Assembly: GCF_025150245.1 (NCBI RefSeq)
Contig: NZ_CP102279.1
Span: forward strand, 1,981,423-2,045,422
Source: Dorea formicigenerans
Lineage (GTDB): Bacteria; Bacillota; Clostridia; Lachnospirales; Lachnospiraceae
Direction: 5' to 3'
DNA length: 64,000 nt
How positions within the stretch are numbered: position 1 is the first letter of the stretch; each line of letters begins with the position of its first letter. Shown here in pieces: positions 8,460 to 17,398 of the stretch. Under the pieces are notes generated by a model, which was not told the DNA's origin, did not search any database, and saw nothing but the letters and a program-made list of their open reading frames with translations. The translations under genes and the position numbers were made by a program.

Positions 8460-9605
8460 TTAATTTGCTTTCTTTTTATTCATCAGATCTTTGATGTTCT
8501 TGTAAATCATAAAGAGAATTAAAACTGCTCCAACATATCCATTTAATACATAGATAATATTAACCAATACTCTGAATGGAAGGAATAATCCTACAATTAA
8601 ACCGAGAACTCCAAGAACAATAGTGAGAATCTTGAACTGTGATGTTCCCTCTTTTGCAAATCTAGAAGCTGGATTATAAAGGAGTGGAACCGCTGTTGTA
8701 TAAATACCTGCAAATACAATAATTGCAAAGATAGCGGAGAATGGCTTCCAGATCTTAGCTGCAAGAATCAGATTTGGGATATCTGCATTCCATACAAATG
8801 TATCACTACTTCCAATCATCGGAGTATTAATGTTTGAAATCTGTGCGAACATTACTACTGCAATTGCCACACAAACTGCAACTGTTCCACCGATAATACC
8901 ATAATTTAATTCTTTTTTCTTATTATTAGAACCAAGTGCTGCTGTAAAGCTTGCGAACCACAGGAGCACGAAACCGGCATATGATAAACCAGAAACAAGC
9001 CAGTTGGATCCTGCACTCTTAATTGTTTCCCCATTCGCTGCGCCTTCGTAAGCTGCATTTTTAATAATATCCAATCCAGCTCCAACATCACCGCCATCAC
9101 GAATTAATGTAATAACTCCAATGGCAATACAAAGCACTACGATTACCGGTCCTACAGCACCGATGGCATCAACCATGGAGTTCAGTCCACCTACAACTGT
9201 AATCACTGCCAGTGCTGTCAGAACGACTCCTCCTACCCATGCCGGAAGTCCATATTCCTGATGAAGTGTAGAGGATGCTCCTCCTACCATAACGAAGAAG
9301 GACATGTAACAGAATAATGTGGAGTAATAATCACAGAAAGTTCCTACATACTTTCCACAAAAATGTTTGTATACATCATTTCCTTTTTCAAACTTCTGCT
9401 CTGCACCTGCTTTTGCAAAGTTAAAATTGTAATAAAGAAAAGCTACCAGGAATACCAAAATTACAAGTAATCCTTTTACTCCATATGCTGTATAATATTG
9501 AATGATTTCCTGACCTGTTGCAAAACCGGATCCAATTGTAAATGCAATGATTGCTCCCGCAAGTATCAGTACTCGTTTCCAACTCACCTTTTCCGCACTA
9601 CCCAT
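8460..9605 (-). CDS. YkvI-family membrane transporter (LeuT-like fold), associated with reductase operon
   Basis: A 381-residue hydrophobic protein with about ten membrane helices. The first is GAIIAFTIGSGFATGQEIIQYY, the unwound-helix signature of the YkvI group in the amino-acid/sodium symporter superfamily. The ATG at 9605 has AAAGGGGG five bases upstream; an in-frame ATG at 9623 has no ribosome site. It is the third gene of the second component B operon, separated from it by a strong hairpin. By position it probably imports the operon's substrate, glycine or sarcosine; substrate is inferred, not seen. Confidence 0.82.
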   Translation of the reverse strand: MGSAEKVSWKRVLILAGAIIAFTIGSGFATGQEIIQYYTAYGVKGLLVILVFLVAFLYYNFNFAKAGAEQKFEKGNDVYKHFCGKYVGTFCDYYSTLFCYMSFFVMVGGASSTLHQEYGLPAWVGGVVLTALAVITVVGGLNSMVDAIGAVGPVIVVLCIAIGVITLIRDGGDVGAGLDIIKNAAYEGAANGETIKSAGSNWLVSGLSYAGFVLLWFASFTAALGSNNKKKELNYGIIGGTVAVCVAIAVVMFAQISNINTPMIGSSDTFVWNADIPNLILAAKIWKPFSAIFAIIVFAGIYTTAVPLLYNPASRFAKEGTSQFKILTIVLGVLGLIVGLFLPFRVLVNIIYVLNGYVGAVLILFMIYKNIKDLMNKKKAN

Positions 9606-9639
9606 AATGTGCCCCCTTTTCATTCATTTCTTTTCTTAT

Positions 9640-9673
9640 GAGCAATTACCGGCATATAAGCCGGTAATTGCTC
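9640..9673 (-). promoter_or_regulatory. Intercistronic 14-bp hairpin before the YkvI gene
   Basis: Perfect stem GAGCAATTACCGGC / GCCGGTAATTGCTC with a 6-base loop and no U-run. It parallels the hairpin before the BCCT gene in the other operon and probably lowers or stabilises transporter expression relative to the reductase. Confidence 0.55.
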
Positions 9674-9695
9674 AATGTATACTTATGTCAATGAC

Positions 9696-11015
9696 TTACC
9701 ACTCATCTTTTTCAAAAACAGTCTGCTCTGTTATCGGAGTCTGAAGAGCCTTGAATGCTCTTCTTACAAGTTTCTCACGAATCTTGTAGGACTCTTCTTC
9801 ACCCTCAGTTGGATCTCCAAGTGGATAAGGAATACCAACAGCAGGGATAATTCTATTCGCACCGATTGTTCTGGAAATCGGAACAACTGTACACAGATGA
9901 ACTACTGGGATACCGTATTTTTCAATACCTTTAACCATCGTTGCACCGCAACGTGTACAGGTACCTCAAGTGCTGACAAGAAGAACTGCATCTACATGCT
10001 CTTCAACTAATTTTTTACCAATCTCATCACCGAATTTGGCTGCTGAATTTGTAGCTGTTCCAGTTCCGGTTGTACTTGCAAAATAAGGATATAATTCTCC
10101 AAATACGCCTTCCTTCTGTAATTTACGAAGTGCATCAAGTGGGATTACAAGGTTCGGATTTTCCAGTACGAACTGTCTGTCATATCCACCATGGATTGTC
10201 ATATAGTCATCTTTAGACATTCTGTCCATGCCTTCCATTGTATACCATCCAAACTTCGTCGCATTAGAGGACTCGATATGATCCGGATTACCAACTGGTA
10301 CAATACCACCAGATGTAACGATTGCAATCTTTGCTTTGCTAAGATCTTCAATTGCTTTTCCTGGCTCTACACGGTCGAATTTCGGCATAGGAAGATCTGT
10401 CTCAAATGGCTCTCCTGCTATCTTTTTAAGCAGCATCTTAAGACCACGAGTTGCTCCTCTTTCTTCTGCGAAATAGTTCACACGGATACCACGCTCAAGA
10501 TATCCTTCGATTGATGGTCCAAGAATCTCCTCGCCTGTAGCCAGTTTCTTAATCAATGTTACAAACTGTGGAACTGCTTTTTTCATAGTTGCAGCAGAGT
10601 TACCTGTCTTTACAAGGATTACATCCTGTTTAAACATATCAGCTCCAGGGTTCTCTTCATACATACCAGAGAGTACCGGAATACCGAGTCGCTCTTCAAC
10701 CGCTTTACAAATTGTACCGCAAGCAACACCATAACGTCCAGCATTAAATGCAGGTCCTGCAACAAAGATATCAGGCTCGTATTTCTTTACCATCTCAACG
10801 ATTGTATCTGTTGCTTTATCAAGATTTTCTCCAAAATAGTTGTCACCACAGATAACTGTTGCAACAATCTCATAATCATCGCCCAGTCCGTCATTCAGTG
10901 CCATACCAGGTCCTATAATTTCTTCTCTTACTTCCGGCTGGAAGTCTGCTTTATCTTCTCCACCAATTCCACCGAAGAACTGATTAAGATAATGAACGAT
11001 TTTATATTTTGCCAT
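9696..11015 (-). CDS. grdB: Glycine reductase component B, selenocysteine subunit
   Basis: A 439-residue selenoprotein with in-frame UGA at 9968-9966 (residue 350) inside VST-U-GTCTRCGATM, homologous over its full length to the protein at 5531-6835 (YLNQFFGGIGGEDKA start, VATVICGDNYFGEN, GPAFNAGRYGVACG, PYPLGDP). Unless the UGA is read as selenocysteine, the gene appears as two pieces starting at 11015 and 9938. It removes the amino group of the substrate and loads a carboxymethyl group onto the selenium of GrdA. ATG 11015 lies 18 bases after the grdE stop. The partner subunit keeps the pyruvoyl cysteine, which supports a glycine (or sarcosine) enzyme rather than a betaine one. Confidence 0.88.
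9938..9968 (-). promoter_or_regulatory. Selenocysteine UGA and SECIS-like hairpin (grdB)
   Basis: UGA 9968-9966 followed after 12 bases by the same 6-bp stem and 3-base loop as in the first component B gene. Thirty-eight bases are identical between the two genes. Confidence 0.75.
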
Positions 11016-11033
11016 AACTCTGAATCCCCCTTC

Positions 11034-12320
11034 TTAGTATCCTCTTGCAGCCAGTTTGTTAAATCCATTTGCGATTGTAGATGCGATGATAATCTGAAGC
11101 TCTGCCTCGAAAGATCCGTCTTCGTTGATACATCCAGCCCATCCACCAATCTGGCTTTCAATAAATTCCTGAGTTCCAATTACTCTATCCATAGCTGGGA
11201 ACATCAGTGTTGCATTTCCCTGTCCACATGATGCAAGTGCTGTTGCCTCTTCACATGTATCTGCCAGAGATGCTGATTTACCATCTTTTCCTGGGAACTC
11301 ATCTGTGATCAGGCAAACCTTTGTACCTACTCTCTCAACCTTTTTACAGTTCATCATGAGGTCTGTATCCGGGTTACCATAACCTTCCTCTGTAATCAGA
11401 ACTCCGTCTAACTGCAGCCATTCACAGAATTTTGCAACCATATCGGAATGTCTCTCTTTATCAGCAAGGAATACATTCTCATTTGTAAGGATAACTCCCA
11501 TAAAGTTAATGTCTTTTCCATGATGTTTGTAGCATTCATCAATAACCGGATTGTGGAAATGATGATATGTTGTAACTTTATCACATGGAGCCACACAGTT
11601 ACCAGATACGATTGCTCCATCCATAATCTCTGTTGGATACATGAATGTCGGAACGATCTGTTTTGCATCTACACCATAATAATATGTGTCATGCAGAAGT
11701 CCCTGTGACTGAAGCATATGTATATATCCTATCTTTGGCAGATCAGGATACTGTGCTGCCTGCTCAAATACTGGTTTTGTCTCATATGTCTCAATTACAT
11801 CTGGCTCAAGATTTCTTACAAGCTCCCCAAGATATGTAGCTACTTTCAATCCTGCCATACGTCCTGCTTTCTCATATACATGAGTTTCTAATCCATCCTT
11901 TGGTTCAATGACTACGCACAGATTATATGTTTTTGAAAATGGGCAATATTCTGCAGCCGGTCCGCTCATATCAATAACACCTTCCTGGAATCCAACGATT
12001 CTTCCGACTGTAACTACGCAGCAGCCATCTAAAGCATGTGTTCTTCCAGATCCAACCTGTGGTGATACCTTTCCGATAATTCCTGGGAAAATCTCTCCGC
12101 CGCTCACTTTCACACGTGGTTCAATGACATCCTTAACAGGTGTGATTCTTGTTGCCTCACCAGGTTTTGCAATTTCCAAATGGCATCCGATCAGCTTGTC
12201 GTCCTCCAATACAAGTGCTTCCACCTCTTCTTTGTTTACATACAATACGTGATTTTCCACATATGATTTGTCTGCAAACTGGATGTCCTTGATCTCAAAT
12301 TTGCCGAGTTCTAGTTTCAT
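11034..12320 (-). CDS. grdE: Glycine reductase component B, alpha/beta proprotein
   Basis: A 428-residue GrdE-family proprotein: KDVIEPRVKVSG near 63-74, IVGFQEGVIDMSGP near 108-121, SKTYNL, QSQGLLHDTY, FMYPTEIMDGAIVSG, then NCVAPCDK with Cys242 exactly where glycine reductase and proline reductase precursors are cleaved to give a pyruvoyl group. EEGYGNPDTDLMMNCKK and the GGWAG end are also conserved. The pyruvoyl group forms a Schiff base with the amine of glycine. ATG 12320 has AAGGAGGG upstream. It is the first gene of the operon, downstream of three copies of a TetR-type operator. Glycine is favoured over sarcosine by overall likeness to remembered GrdE sequences, but GrdG is not excluded. 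Confidence 0.87.
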   Translation of the reverse strand: MKLELGKFEIKDIQFADKSYVENHVLYVNKEEVEALVLEDDKLIGCHLEIAKPGEATRITPVKDVIEPRVKVSGGEIFPGIIGKVSPQVGSGRTHALDGCCVVTVGRIVGFQEGVIDMSGPAAEYCPFSKTYNLCVVIEPKDGLETHVYEKAGRMAGLKVATYLGELVRNLEPDVIETYETKPVFEQAAQYPDLPKIGYIHMLQSQGLLHDTYYYGVDAKQIVPTFMYPTEIMDGAIVSGNCVAPCDKVTTYHHFHNPVIDECYKHHGKDINFMGVILTNENVFLADKERHSDMVAKFCEWLQLDGVLITEEGYGNPDTDLMMNCKKVERVGTKVCLITDEFPGKDGKSASLADTCEEATALASCGQGNATLMFPAMDRVIGTQEFIESQIGGWAGCINEDGSFEAELQIIIASTIANGFNKLAARGY

Positions 12321-12342
12321 ACAAATTCCCTCCTTATGATTT

Positions 12343-12517
12343 GTAATCGCGATAACTTAACACTTAAAATATAATCACGTTTTTCATTTCCGAAAGCTGG
12401 CAATTTTTCTTTTACAAATTCCTCAAGCGCGCGGAATGTAATCATGATAACATATAAGTAAAAAAATATCTTTTTTTGCTTTTTATGTTTACTTTCAAAA
12501 AATGTAATCGTGATAAC
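12343..12517. promoter_or_regulatory. Three copies of operator GTAATCrygATAAC before grdE
   Basis: Near-palindromic 14-mers GTAATCGCGATAAC (12343-12356), GTAATCATGATAAC (12438-12451) and GTAATCGTGATAAC (12504-12517), all in the same orientation. The inner four bases vary while the arms are fixed. An AAGCGCGCgg half-match to the other operator family sits at 12425-12434. A possible -10 TATATT lies at 12373-12368 on the minus strand, which would put the first site at the transcription start. Confidence 0.7.
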
Positions 12518-12642
12518 TTTTTTCCATGTAAGTAATTGCTTTTGATAGTTCTAATTATACACACATTTTTTAAATGCGCAACCCCCTTTTATAAATATCG
12601 TCAATAATACAAAATATCTATAGATGTTTTTGTGCAGATTGC

Positions 12643-13371
12643 CTATTTTTTATCATTCTTTTCACGTTTTTGTTTAAAATATCCGTCATATCCCTGCAAT
12701 TCTGACGCAAGTGCCTTAACGATTATATCGAGATCATCTATAAATGAATGAACTCTTTCTTCGATTTCATCTTCTTCAATCCCGTCATCCATCACTCCTT
12801 TAAAATATCCTTTATACAAAATACAGGACATGCGATTTAAAATAAGCGCATTCTCCTCAGAAATTGCCCCTGCTTTCATGCATTTTTTACACATTTCAAA
12901 ATCACGTCCCCAGAAATCTGCTGTTCCAAGCATCTCTGAAAAGAATTTGTTTGCCTCATTAATATTTTGTGGAAACATCTGATAGAATTCCTTCATAGCT
13001 CCACCCAAATATTCATTCGTATGTTCAAAAAACAGTCTATTATAATCTTTTGGATGTCGGAAAGCCTCCTGGCTGTAACAATACCACACACCCACATAGA
13101 TATCCCATACTCCTCTCCAGGTTTTTTCCGCCTGATTCAGACGGATAATATATCCCTCCAGCGTATTCAGGCTGACATAATACATCAGTTCCGACTTGCT
13201 GTTAAAATAACGGTATAATGCAGCTGACGAACAGCCCAGCTCCTTCGCGATTCTACGAATAGAAAGATCTTCAGCCCCATCTTTCTCCATAATTTTACAT
13301 ACTCTTTCAATATAATCTTTTCTCGTTAAACCTTTGAAGTAATTCTGTGTTGTTTCTTTATTATCCAGCAT
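12643..13371 (-). CDS. TetR-family regulator of the glycine reductase island
   Basis: A 242-residue protein with a TetR helix-turn-helix (LSIRRIAKELGCSSAALYRYF at about 36-56) and a C-terminal domain sharing FFEH and YQMFPQNI-type features with the regulators at 3087 and 19015. The C-terminus is strongly charged. ATG 13371 follows GGTGGAG closely. It lies 36 bases after grdX in the same direction, so the two are probably one transcript. It is upstream of the grdE operon, whose promoter carries three GTAATC-type operators not found elsewhere in the island; it is the best candidate to bind them. That pairing is inference from position. Confidence 0.85.
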   Translation of the reverse strand: MLDNKETTQNYFKGLTRKDYIERVCKIMEKDGAEDLSIRRIAKELGCSSAALYRYFNSKSELMYYVSLNTLEGYIIRLNQAEKTWRGVWDIYVGVWYCYSQEAFRHPKDYNRLFFEHTNEYLGGAMKEFYQMFPQNINEANKFFSEMLGTADFWGRDFEMCKKCMKAGAISEENALILNRMSCILYKGYFKGVMDDGIEEDEIEERVHSFIDDLDIIVKALASELQGYDGYFKQKREKNDKK

Positions 13372-13407
13372 TGCTCCACCGCCTATTCTTTTTCTTACCT
13401 GCTTTTT

Positions 13408-13797
13408 CTAACTAATTCTTGGAATAATATTGTCAATCACCGATAAATCGATTGTCTTAAAATCATTCGCCACCTTTTCCTGATAACTCTTTGGACTTGG
13501 TGCGATATCCTGCCACTCTTGATAAACCTGAATGCATTTGTCGATCAGCATGATATCTTTTATATTATCCTCTTCGCCCTTCGGATATACAACTACCGAT
13601 CGATATGGTGTCTGATTCGGTTTCAGGCTGGATGCCTGCGGATGTGTCAGAAGCACATGCTTATCATAGACAAGATCTCTCACCTTAATCAGAACGTCTT
13701 CATACCCATCAAGAAGAATCACTTTCATCTGATCCTTATACTTCTCATACACTCTGTCGTTATTCGTTACCAATATTGCTTTTTCCAGCTCCCACAT
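13408..13797 (-). CDS. grdX: GrdX-family protein
   Basis: A 129-residue soluble protein starting MWELEKAILVTNNDRVYEKY, with the LLTHPQASSLKPNQTPYRSV segment and a helical C-terminus. Both the length and the position beside glycine reductase genes fit GrdX, a protein of unknown function found only with Grd operons. The ATG at 13797 has AGGGAG nine bases upstream; an earlier in-frame ATG (13821) has a poorer site. It lies between the grdD terminator and the tetR gene, with a 7-bp inverted repeat in its own promoter region. The family call rests on context plus recalled sequence pattern. Confidence 0.7.
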   Translation of the reverse strand: MWELEKAILVTNNDRVYEKYKDQMKVILLDGYEDVLIKVRDLVYDKHVLLTHPQASSLKPNQTPYRSVVVYPKGEEDNIKDIMLIDKCIQVYQEWQDIAPSPKSYQEKVANDFKTIDLSVIDNIIPRIS

Positions 13798-13846
13798 GAT
13801 TGCCGTCTCCCTTCTTAACATCTCATTTCACTCAGATGCGTTTTAA

Positions 13847-13865
13847 TATAGTATGTTTTACTATA
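13847..13865. promoter_or_regulatory. Inverted repeat TATAGTA-N5-TACTATA upstream of grdX
   Basis: Perfect 7-bp arms with a 5-base spacer, 50 bases before the grdX start. It could be an operator for the grdX-tetR transcript; AT-richness makes chance occurrence possible. Confidence 0.35.
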
Positions 13866-13950
13866 GTTTATCATATTTTATCTTTTTTCGCAAATATTCT
13901 GTCATTAATTCATTTTGTAAATACGATTCAGTTACTATCTTTATAGTAGA

Positions 13951-13980
13951 GAAAAAGCTCGGATTTCTCCAAGCTTTCTC
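13951..13980 (-). terminator. Terminator of the trxB-trxA-grdA-grdC-grdD operon
   Basis: On the minus strand GAGAAAGCTTGGA / TCCGAGCTTTTTC with a GAAA loop and one wobble pair, ending in a run of five T. It lies 44 bases after the grdD stop. Confidence 0.75.
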
Positions 13981-14023
13981 CCTGTTTTTAAGTTGTTGCC
14001 AACTATATGACCTCTCACTATAA

Positions 14024-15175
14024 TTAATTAATGTATCCGGCTTTCTTAAGCTCTTCATGAGCTTTCTCAAGGTTTGCATCTGATACACGAATGATCGGTC
14101 CTGTACAACCCATTCCGCTCTCTGCATAAATATTGATCTTCCATAATGCTTTTACGGCATCCTCAAGATCCATTACTTCGATTCCTGCGATCTGTGCTGT
14201 TACAATCTCCTTCGGCGGCTCTTTTACATCCTCCTCTGCTGCAGCCGGTTTTGCTGCTGCTTTTCTTGCATCCAGGATCTTTTTTAAGCCTGCTTTTTTT
14301 GCTGCTGCAAATTCTGCTTTTGCTACCTCAAATACTTTATTTCTTACAAGCTGTGCCGCATAACGGATTGCTCCTGCAATAACAGGTGCTCCGCTGGCTC
14401 TTGATACGATCATGACTAACTGCTCATATCCTTCGCCAATTCCTGGTCCATATCCGTATCCAGTTGCTTCAAAGCTTCCACCTGTTGCTGCGGATGAAAG
14501 CATTTTTACCAGGATGTTTCCTGTCAGGGAATCTGTTACCATGATATCCGGTGTTCCCTGAAGTACGTCATTTCCTCTCATGACACATCCACCGTCTGCT
14601 CTTGCAGACTCTGCGAATGTGATATCATATCCGTTCTCCTGAAGCTCTTTGAGAGCTTTCTCTGTCTGACGTGCTCCGTCTACATTCAGGATTCCGACTG
14701 TTGGATTAGCAATTCCACATGTTTTTGCTGCAATGATTCCGTAGATTGTGTTCTTGATCATACCTTCGATACGATCTGCACTGGATGTTCCTGTTGTATT
14801 TGCTACAAACATCTCTCTTCCCTTTGCCGGTGTCACTACTCGTCCTACTGTAGATACTCCGATTGGGAATGGAAAGTGCATGGTAACTGCTCCGTCTACT
14901 TCTCCATTTGCAAGCATCTCTTCCATCTTCTTGTGGCCTTCTTCGTCATCTGCAACTTTTACTGTTGTAACTCCCTCTGCCTCAAGTGATCCGATATAAT
15001 ATACATCAACGCCATCTTTTGCTGCCATCAGGGCTGCTTTCATGGCATTCTCTTCTCCATGTTCGCTTCCCATTCCGGTTAATGCGATCTTTGGTCTCTT
15101 TCCATAGCTTCCGCTCTCAAGACCCTGTGCCATCTCCAGGAATGTTTCTGCGATCATCTTTTCTACATTTGCCAT
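14024..15175 (-). CDS. grdD: Reductase component C, alpha subunit (acetyl phosphate forming)
   Basis: A 383-residue protein of the PlsX-like/GrdD family. With GrdC it converts the carboxymethyl selenoether on GrdA to an acetyl thioester and then to acetyl phosphate, which drives ATP synthesis. Visible features are GMGSEHGEEN, ADGGCVMRG, VTDSLTGNILVKM, GYGYGPGIGEGYEQ and, near residue 357, SGMGCTGPII with the cysteine that carries the acetyl intermediate in characterised enzymes. A lysine/alanine-rich linker (about 300-330) precedes the C-terminal segment. ATG 15175 was chosen because AAGGGG lies about eight bases upstream; the frame is open slightly further. Gap to grdC is 12 bases. Shared by both substrate-specific component B systems. 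Confidence 0.93.
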   Translation of the reverse strand: MANVEKMIAETFLEMAQGLESGSYGKRPKIALTGMGSEHGEENAMKAALMAAKDGVDVYYIGSLEAEGVTTVKVADDEEGHKKMEEMLANGEVDGAVTMHFPFPIGVSTVGRVVTPAKGREMFVANTTGTSSADRIEGMIKNTIYGIIAAKTCGIANPTVGILNVDGARQTEKALKELQENGYDITFAESARADGGCVMRGNDVLQGTPDIMVTDSLTGNILVKMLSSAATGGSFEATGYGYGPGIGEGYEQLVMIVSRASGAPVIAGAIRYAAQLVRNKVFEVAKAEFAAAKKAGLKKILDARKAAAKPAAAEEDVKEPPKEIVTAQIAGIEVMDLEDAVKALWKINIYAESGMGCTGPIIRVSDANLEKAHEELKKAGYIN

Positions 15176-15187
15176 CTTTACCACCCC

Positions 15188-16726
15188 TTACTCTGCTATC
15201 AGAGTAGCAGCGAATTCTTTCATTGCCTTAGCGATGAGTCCCTTTACTTCATCCTCAGATACTCCGGCTGCAGCTTCTTCCTGTGCCTTTGTATTTCCAT
15301 GGATCACGAAAGATACTCCATCGAACAGGTTTGTCATTCTTCCAAGGAACAGACTTCCTTTTCCGATGATCATTGCATTCTTGATCTTTCCTTCCAGAAT
15401 GTCCTCTCTTGCAACTCCTACATATGGTACTCCTGATGGGATATGTCCCTGTGTCGGTGCCCATCCTGTAAGTCCGTGTTTTGCAGGGAACTCTCCGATC
15501 TCTTTACGGTCGAGCTCTCCTCTCTTAACTGCAAGGGCTGCGATCATCTTGTAGTTAGCAAGCGGTACATCTCCAGCTCCTGCCGGTTTTGTGATATCCG
15601 GATTCTGCATCTCTGGTGAGTATTTATCGATGTCTGTAATCTTCATTCCTGCTCTGTCAAGCGGATCTGCTACCAGACTTCCGATTACGTTCTGTGGTGC
15701 GGAACCTGTTCCTACACTGTGGCGTCCAAGCATGCTAAGGTCGATCTCCGGATTTACTCCATCGTTCTCTGCAAGGATTACACAGAATCCACCAAGGCAG
15801 TCCTCAAGGATTGGAAGACCTTTCTTGATGTGGTCTTTTCCGTTCATTCCAAGTTTTGCTGTACAACCTCCGGCTGTTACTGCTACACACTTGTATGCTC
15901 CGGATTTTACTAATGCTGCTGCTTCGATCAGTGCATGTGTCGGTGCTGCACAGAATCCTCTTGCGTCTGATCCTGATGCGCTTACAAGTCCTGCAACCTC
16001 TGCTGCAGCCTTTGCAAAGTTACCGCCACCTCTCTGGTTCATGTCTCCACATGCTTCCTCTGCACAGTCAATAACATACTCTACATCTGCTTTTTCGATT
16101 CCTGCGTTACGTACTGCATAAAGAAGAGCAAGTACACTTGTTGCTTTACTCATTAAGTTCTCGTGCATTACGTGTGCGCTTAAGTTCTGATCGATATCAT
16201 GTGCACGTTTTACACATCCAACCAGCTCGTGGTTGAAGTAAAGTCCCTCTGCGTGCTCATCATTTACATATCCCTCGATCTCGGAAAGCTCTACACCGTC
16301 TTCGATCTGGGATGAAATATCTTCTGTAATGATTGGGTTTGCTGCAAACTGACCTTTGTACTTCTCTACGAAGTTCTTCTCCAGTTTTACAACTTCAAAC
16401 TGGTCACTGATCTGTACCAGGAATAAGAACTCTTCCTCAGGCATGATCTCACCGTATTTTCCATAACGGCTTGCATTCTCCATCTTCTTGTCATACCATG
16501 GAGCCTCTACCTGTGCCAGCTCATCCGGATGTACATTTCCGATGTATGTCTGGTTTGGCCAGTAAGCTACACAATCCTCATATGAACGAAGATGCTCTGG
16601 TACCTCTTTTAAGTACTCTGAATCTGGATTTACGATTCTCTCTGTTGTCTGAGTTGTTCCATTATATAAAACCATGTCAGGAGTATGTGCTAAGACATAA
16701 CTTGCTCCTTTAATTACACTATTCAT
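15188..16726 (-). CDS. grdC: Reductase component C, beta subunit (KAS III-like)
   Basis: A 512-residue GrdC homologue. The C-terminal half has a thiolase/KAS III-like fold with GGGNFAKAAAEVAGLVSASG near 233-252 and an ARGFCAAPTHAL segment holding the likely active cysteine (residue 259). It forms the acetyl-transferring complex with GrdD. It begins MNSVIKGASYVLAHTPDMV and is of normal family length. A GC-rich hairpin in the 128-base gap after grdA suggests that C components are made at lower level than selenoprotein A. Followed 12 bases later by grdD. Confidence 0.93.
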   Translation of the reverse strand: MNSVIKGASYVLAHTPDMVLYNGTTQTTERIVNPDSEYLKEVPEHLRSYEDCVAYWPNQTYIGNVHPDELAQVEAPWYDKKMENASRYGKYGEIMPEEEFLFLVQISDQFEVVKLEKNFVEKYKGQFAANPIITEDISSQIEDGVELSEIEGYVNDEHAEGLYFNHELVGCVKRAHDIDQNLSAHVMHENLMSKATSVLALLYAVRNAGIEKADVEYVIDCAEEACGDMNQRGGGNFAKAAAEVAGLVSASGSDARGFCAAPTHALIEAAALVKSGAYKCVAVTAGGCTAKLGMNGKDHIKKGLPILEDCLGGFCVILAENDGVNPEIDLSMLGRHSVGTGSAPQNVIGSLVADPLDRAGMKITDIDKYSPEMQNPDITKPAGAGDVPLANYKMIAALAVKRGELDRKEIGEFPAKHGLTGWAPTQGHIPSGVPYVGVAREDILEGKIKNAMIIGKGSLFLGRMTNLFDGVSFVIHGNTKAQEEAAAGVSEDEVKGLIAKAMKEFAATLIAE

Positions 16727-16754
16727 TGTTTTCCACCTTCACCTTTCTTTAACA

Positions 16755-16783
16755 AAAGGGCGGAGGGGTGAACTCCGCCCTTT
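16755..16783 (-). terminator. Attenuating hairpin between grdA and grdC
   Basis: Perfect 11-bp stem AAAGGGCGGAG / CTCCGCCCTTT with a 7-base loop, followed on the minus strand by TTGTT. It looks like a leaky intrinsic terminator inside the operon, fitting a need for more GrdA than GrdC/GrdD. Confidence 0.65.
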
Positions 16784-16854
16784 ACGACAACATATTTTCA
16801 CATAATATGCGTCTTGTCAAATTATTTAATATTTAATACTTACGATCAATAATC

Positions 16855-17328
16855 TTACAGATATTTACAGTATTCGTCACGGATAGCGCTCATCTCGCTA
16901 ACGATATCGTCAACGTCGAGTACCATCTCCATCATGCTAACCTGCTCATCGTAAACTGCCTCATCGAACTCTGCCTTCATTTCAGGCTCGCAAACGTGAT
17001 ATACTGTGAGTCCAAGCTGGACCCCTGTCAATGGACCTGCGAATGTCGGATCTCCTGCTGTTACAGTCTCAGCTGCAAGACCTGCAGCTTCACCTTCTGC
17101 AGCACCAAGAACTACTACTAAGTTCTCTGCGCCGTATTCATCAGCGAAATCCTTTACTCTTTTCTGATTCTCTAAGTCCATTGCGCCTGCGCTCGTTCAG
17201 ACGAAACACTCCGTAGATGAAAATACTACTTCAGCACCAGCAGTTTTTACGCACTCTGCGATAGCTGGTCCCGGAATTCCATCACGGTCTCCGATAATTA
17301 TTGCTTTTTTCCCTTCAAGAATAGCCAT
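16855..17328 (-). CDS. grdA: Glycine/sarcosine/betaine reductase selenoprotein A
   Basis: A 157-residue selenoprotein with in-frame UGA at 17199-17197, residue 44, in [17 protein letters not shown], the exact position of selenocysteine in characterised GrdA. The N-terminus [21 protein letters not shown] and the full length match the family. Without readthrough only the part from 17181 would be called. GrdA is the shared carrier: its reduced selenol takes a carboxymethyl group from any component B and delivers it to GrdC/GrdD, then is re-reduced by thioredoxin. A short GCGC-AG-GCGC stem follows the UGA. ATG 17328 lies after AGGAGAAGAATAATT. Gap to trxA is 70 bases. Confidence 0.96.
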
Positions 17329-17398
17329 AATTATTCTTCTCCTTTCTCTTTATTAAATATTATTAAGGTGTATATGATAAAGAATTACCTCTAAAATC

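Noticed and set aside
14146-14382. Leucine-rich open frames opposite grdD and other long frames antisense to grdC, fruA, clpB and the GH13 gene
   Set aside because: They have no ribosome sites, biased composition typical of antisense shadows, and lie entirely inside well-supported genes.
16855-17181. A separate 108-residue gene starting at MDLENQ
   Set aside because: It is the second part of grdA after the selenocysteine UGA at 17199-17197; the upstream frame supplies the missing 43 residues and the Sec motif.
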